This document shows, piece after piece, positions 21,583-21,997 of a DNA stretch of 21,997 bases. The translations under genes and the position numbers were made by a program. Under the pieces are notes generated by a model. The model was given only the letters and a program-made list of their open reading frames with translations. It searched no databases and was not told the DNA's origin. Where the stretch lies: positions 1 to 21,997 of IMG/VR virus record IMGVR_UViG_3300030099_000084. The stretch is one strand, 5' to 3'. Every line of letters begins with the position of its first letter. Positions within the stretch are counted from its first letter, which is position 1. Origin of the DNA: a virus.

Positions 21583-21997
21583 ACATAGATGAGTTAAGAG
21601 AAGAAATAGCAACTGATGAGGGCAAAGTAATGTCCGTGTATCTCGACCACCTTAACCTACCTACGCTAGGAATTGGGCATCTTATAACTGAGTGGGATGA
21701 AGAACATGGTAAACCTGTAGGCACAGAAGTATCTGAGGAAAGAGTAAACGAGCTATTTGCAAAAGACATTGAGGTTACAATATCAGAATGTAAGGAATTG
21801 TTTGAAAACTTTGATGATCTGCCAGATGAAGTACAAAAAATTTGTGCGAACATGATGTTTAATATGGGGAGGCCCAGATTAAGTGGTTTTAAAAAGTTTC
21901 GTGCTGCGATAGCGAACAATGATTGGAATGAGTGTGCAGTTCAAATGGAAGATTCCAGGTGGCATAAGCAAGTCACAAATAGAGCAAATCGTCTCAT
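21579..21997 (+). CDS. T4-type lysozyme (GH24 endolysin), C-terminus cut off
   Basis: The ORF is open to the window edge (139 complete codons); the stop is not visible. It is a muramidase that cleaves the MurNAc-GlcNAc bond of peptidoglycan. The start MNIDELREEIATDEG has catalytic Glu14, then Asp23 and Thr29 in 'YLDHLNLPTLGIGHL', with exactly the 9- and 6-residue spacing of T4 lysozyme (Glu11, Asp20, Thr26). 'MMFNMGRPRLSGFKKFRAAI' and 'SRWHKQVTNRANRLM' match the T4 lysozyme helix region. There is no signal peptide, so release needs a holin or it works inside the virion. It overlaps the previous stop as ATGA, which ties it to the ejection genes. Confidence 0.9.
   Translation, partial: MNIDELREEIATDEGKVMSVYLDHLNLPTLGIGHLITEWDEEHGKPVGTEVSEERVNELFAKDIEVTISECKELFENFDDLPDEVQKICANMMFNMGRPRLSGFKKFRAAIANNDWNECAVQMEDSRWHKQVTNRANRL

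Noticed and set aside
1-21997. tRNA, CRISPR array, integrase or IS element
   Set aside because: No cloverleaf, repeat-spacer pattern, recombinase motif or terminal inverted repeat was noticed on either strand.

Overview
The window is a stretch of the virion-structure and lysis region of an AT-rich, double-stranded DNA tailed bacteriophage. All credible genes lie on the + strand, packed head to tail, most joined by TAATG or ATGA stop/start overlaps. No stretch longer than about 120 bases lacks a gene. The protein set is typical of uncultured marine phages from surface-ocean metagenomes: a gpT-like HK97-fold capsid protein, an SU10-type adaptor, a P22-gp10-like tail hub protein, several large ejection (internal virion) proteins and no sheath, tube or long-tail morphogenesis genes. 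I therefore infer a short-tailed (podovirus-like) virion. The host is not shown by the sequence. Low GC and marine-type genes fit a pelagic alphaproteobacterium such as SAR11 or SAR116, but this is a guess. No integrase, tRNA, IS element or CRISPR array was found.

Layout. 1-1204: the end of a probable head decoration protein, then the major capsid protein. 1205-1320: the only real intergenic region, with two tandem hairpin terminators, a possible weak promoter and a very strong ribosome binding site. 1321-2247: two beta-rich probable virion surface proteins. 2247-4362: an unusual cassette of small genes, mostly Lys/Arg-rich and Cys-containing proteins, plus a one-helix membrane protein resembling XhlA holin-associated proteins and a Met/Gly/Lys low-complexity peptide; two of these genes overlap by 101 bases in different frames. 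4362-6996: head-tail connection (two adaptor-like proteins and a conserved 104-residue protein), a Rossmann-like DUF115/MptE-like protein, and a conserved small protein.

6998-12746: tail-appendage and fibre proteins, including one with a cupredoxin fold and an apparently intact type 1 copper site, a fibre with an 80-residue repeat, and an 846-residue LamG/SPRY-type protein that is the best candidate for host recognition. 12752-14870: the tail hub protein, split here into two consecutive reading frames at a sequence where a +1 shift would rejoin them. 14867-18615 and 18625-21582: a small tail protein and four proteins that look like the DNA-ejection machinery (glycine-zipper membrane segments, Gln/Ala-rich coiled coils). 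21579-end: a T4-type (GH24) lysozyme cut by the window edge.

Together these genes build the capsid, attach the tail, recognise the cell, deliver DNA across the envelope, and lyse the host. The points most worth a second look are the basic-protein cassette with its overlapping genes, the split tail hub gene with its possible recoding site, the copper-site protein in the tail module, and the metabolic-looking Rossmann protein within the structural operon.
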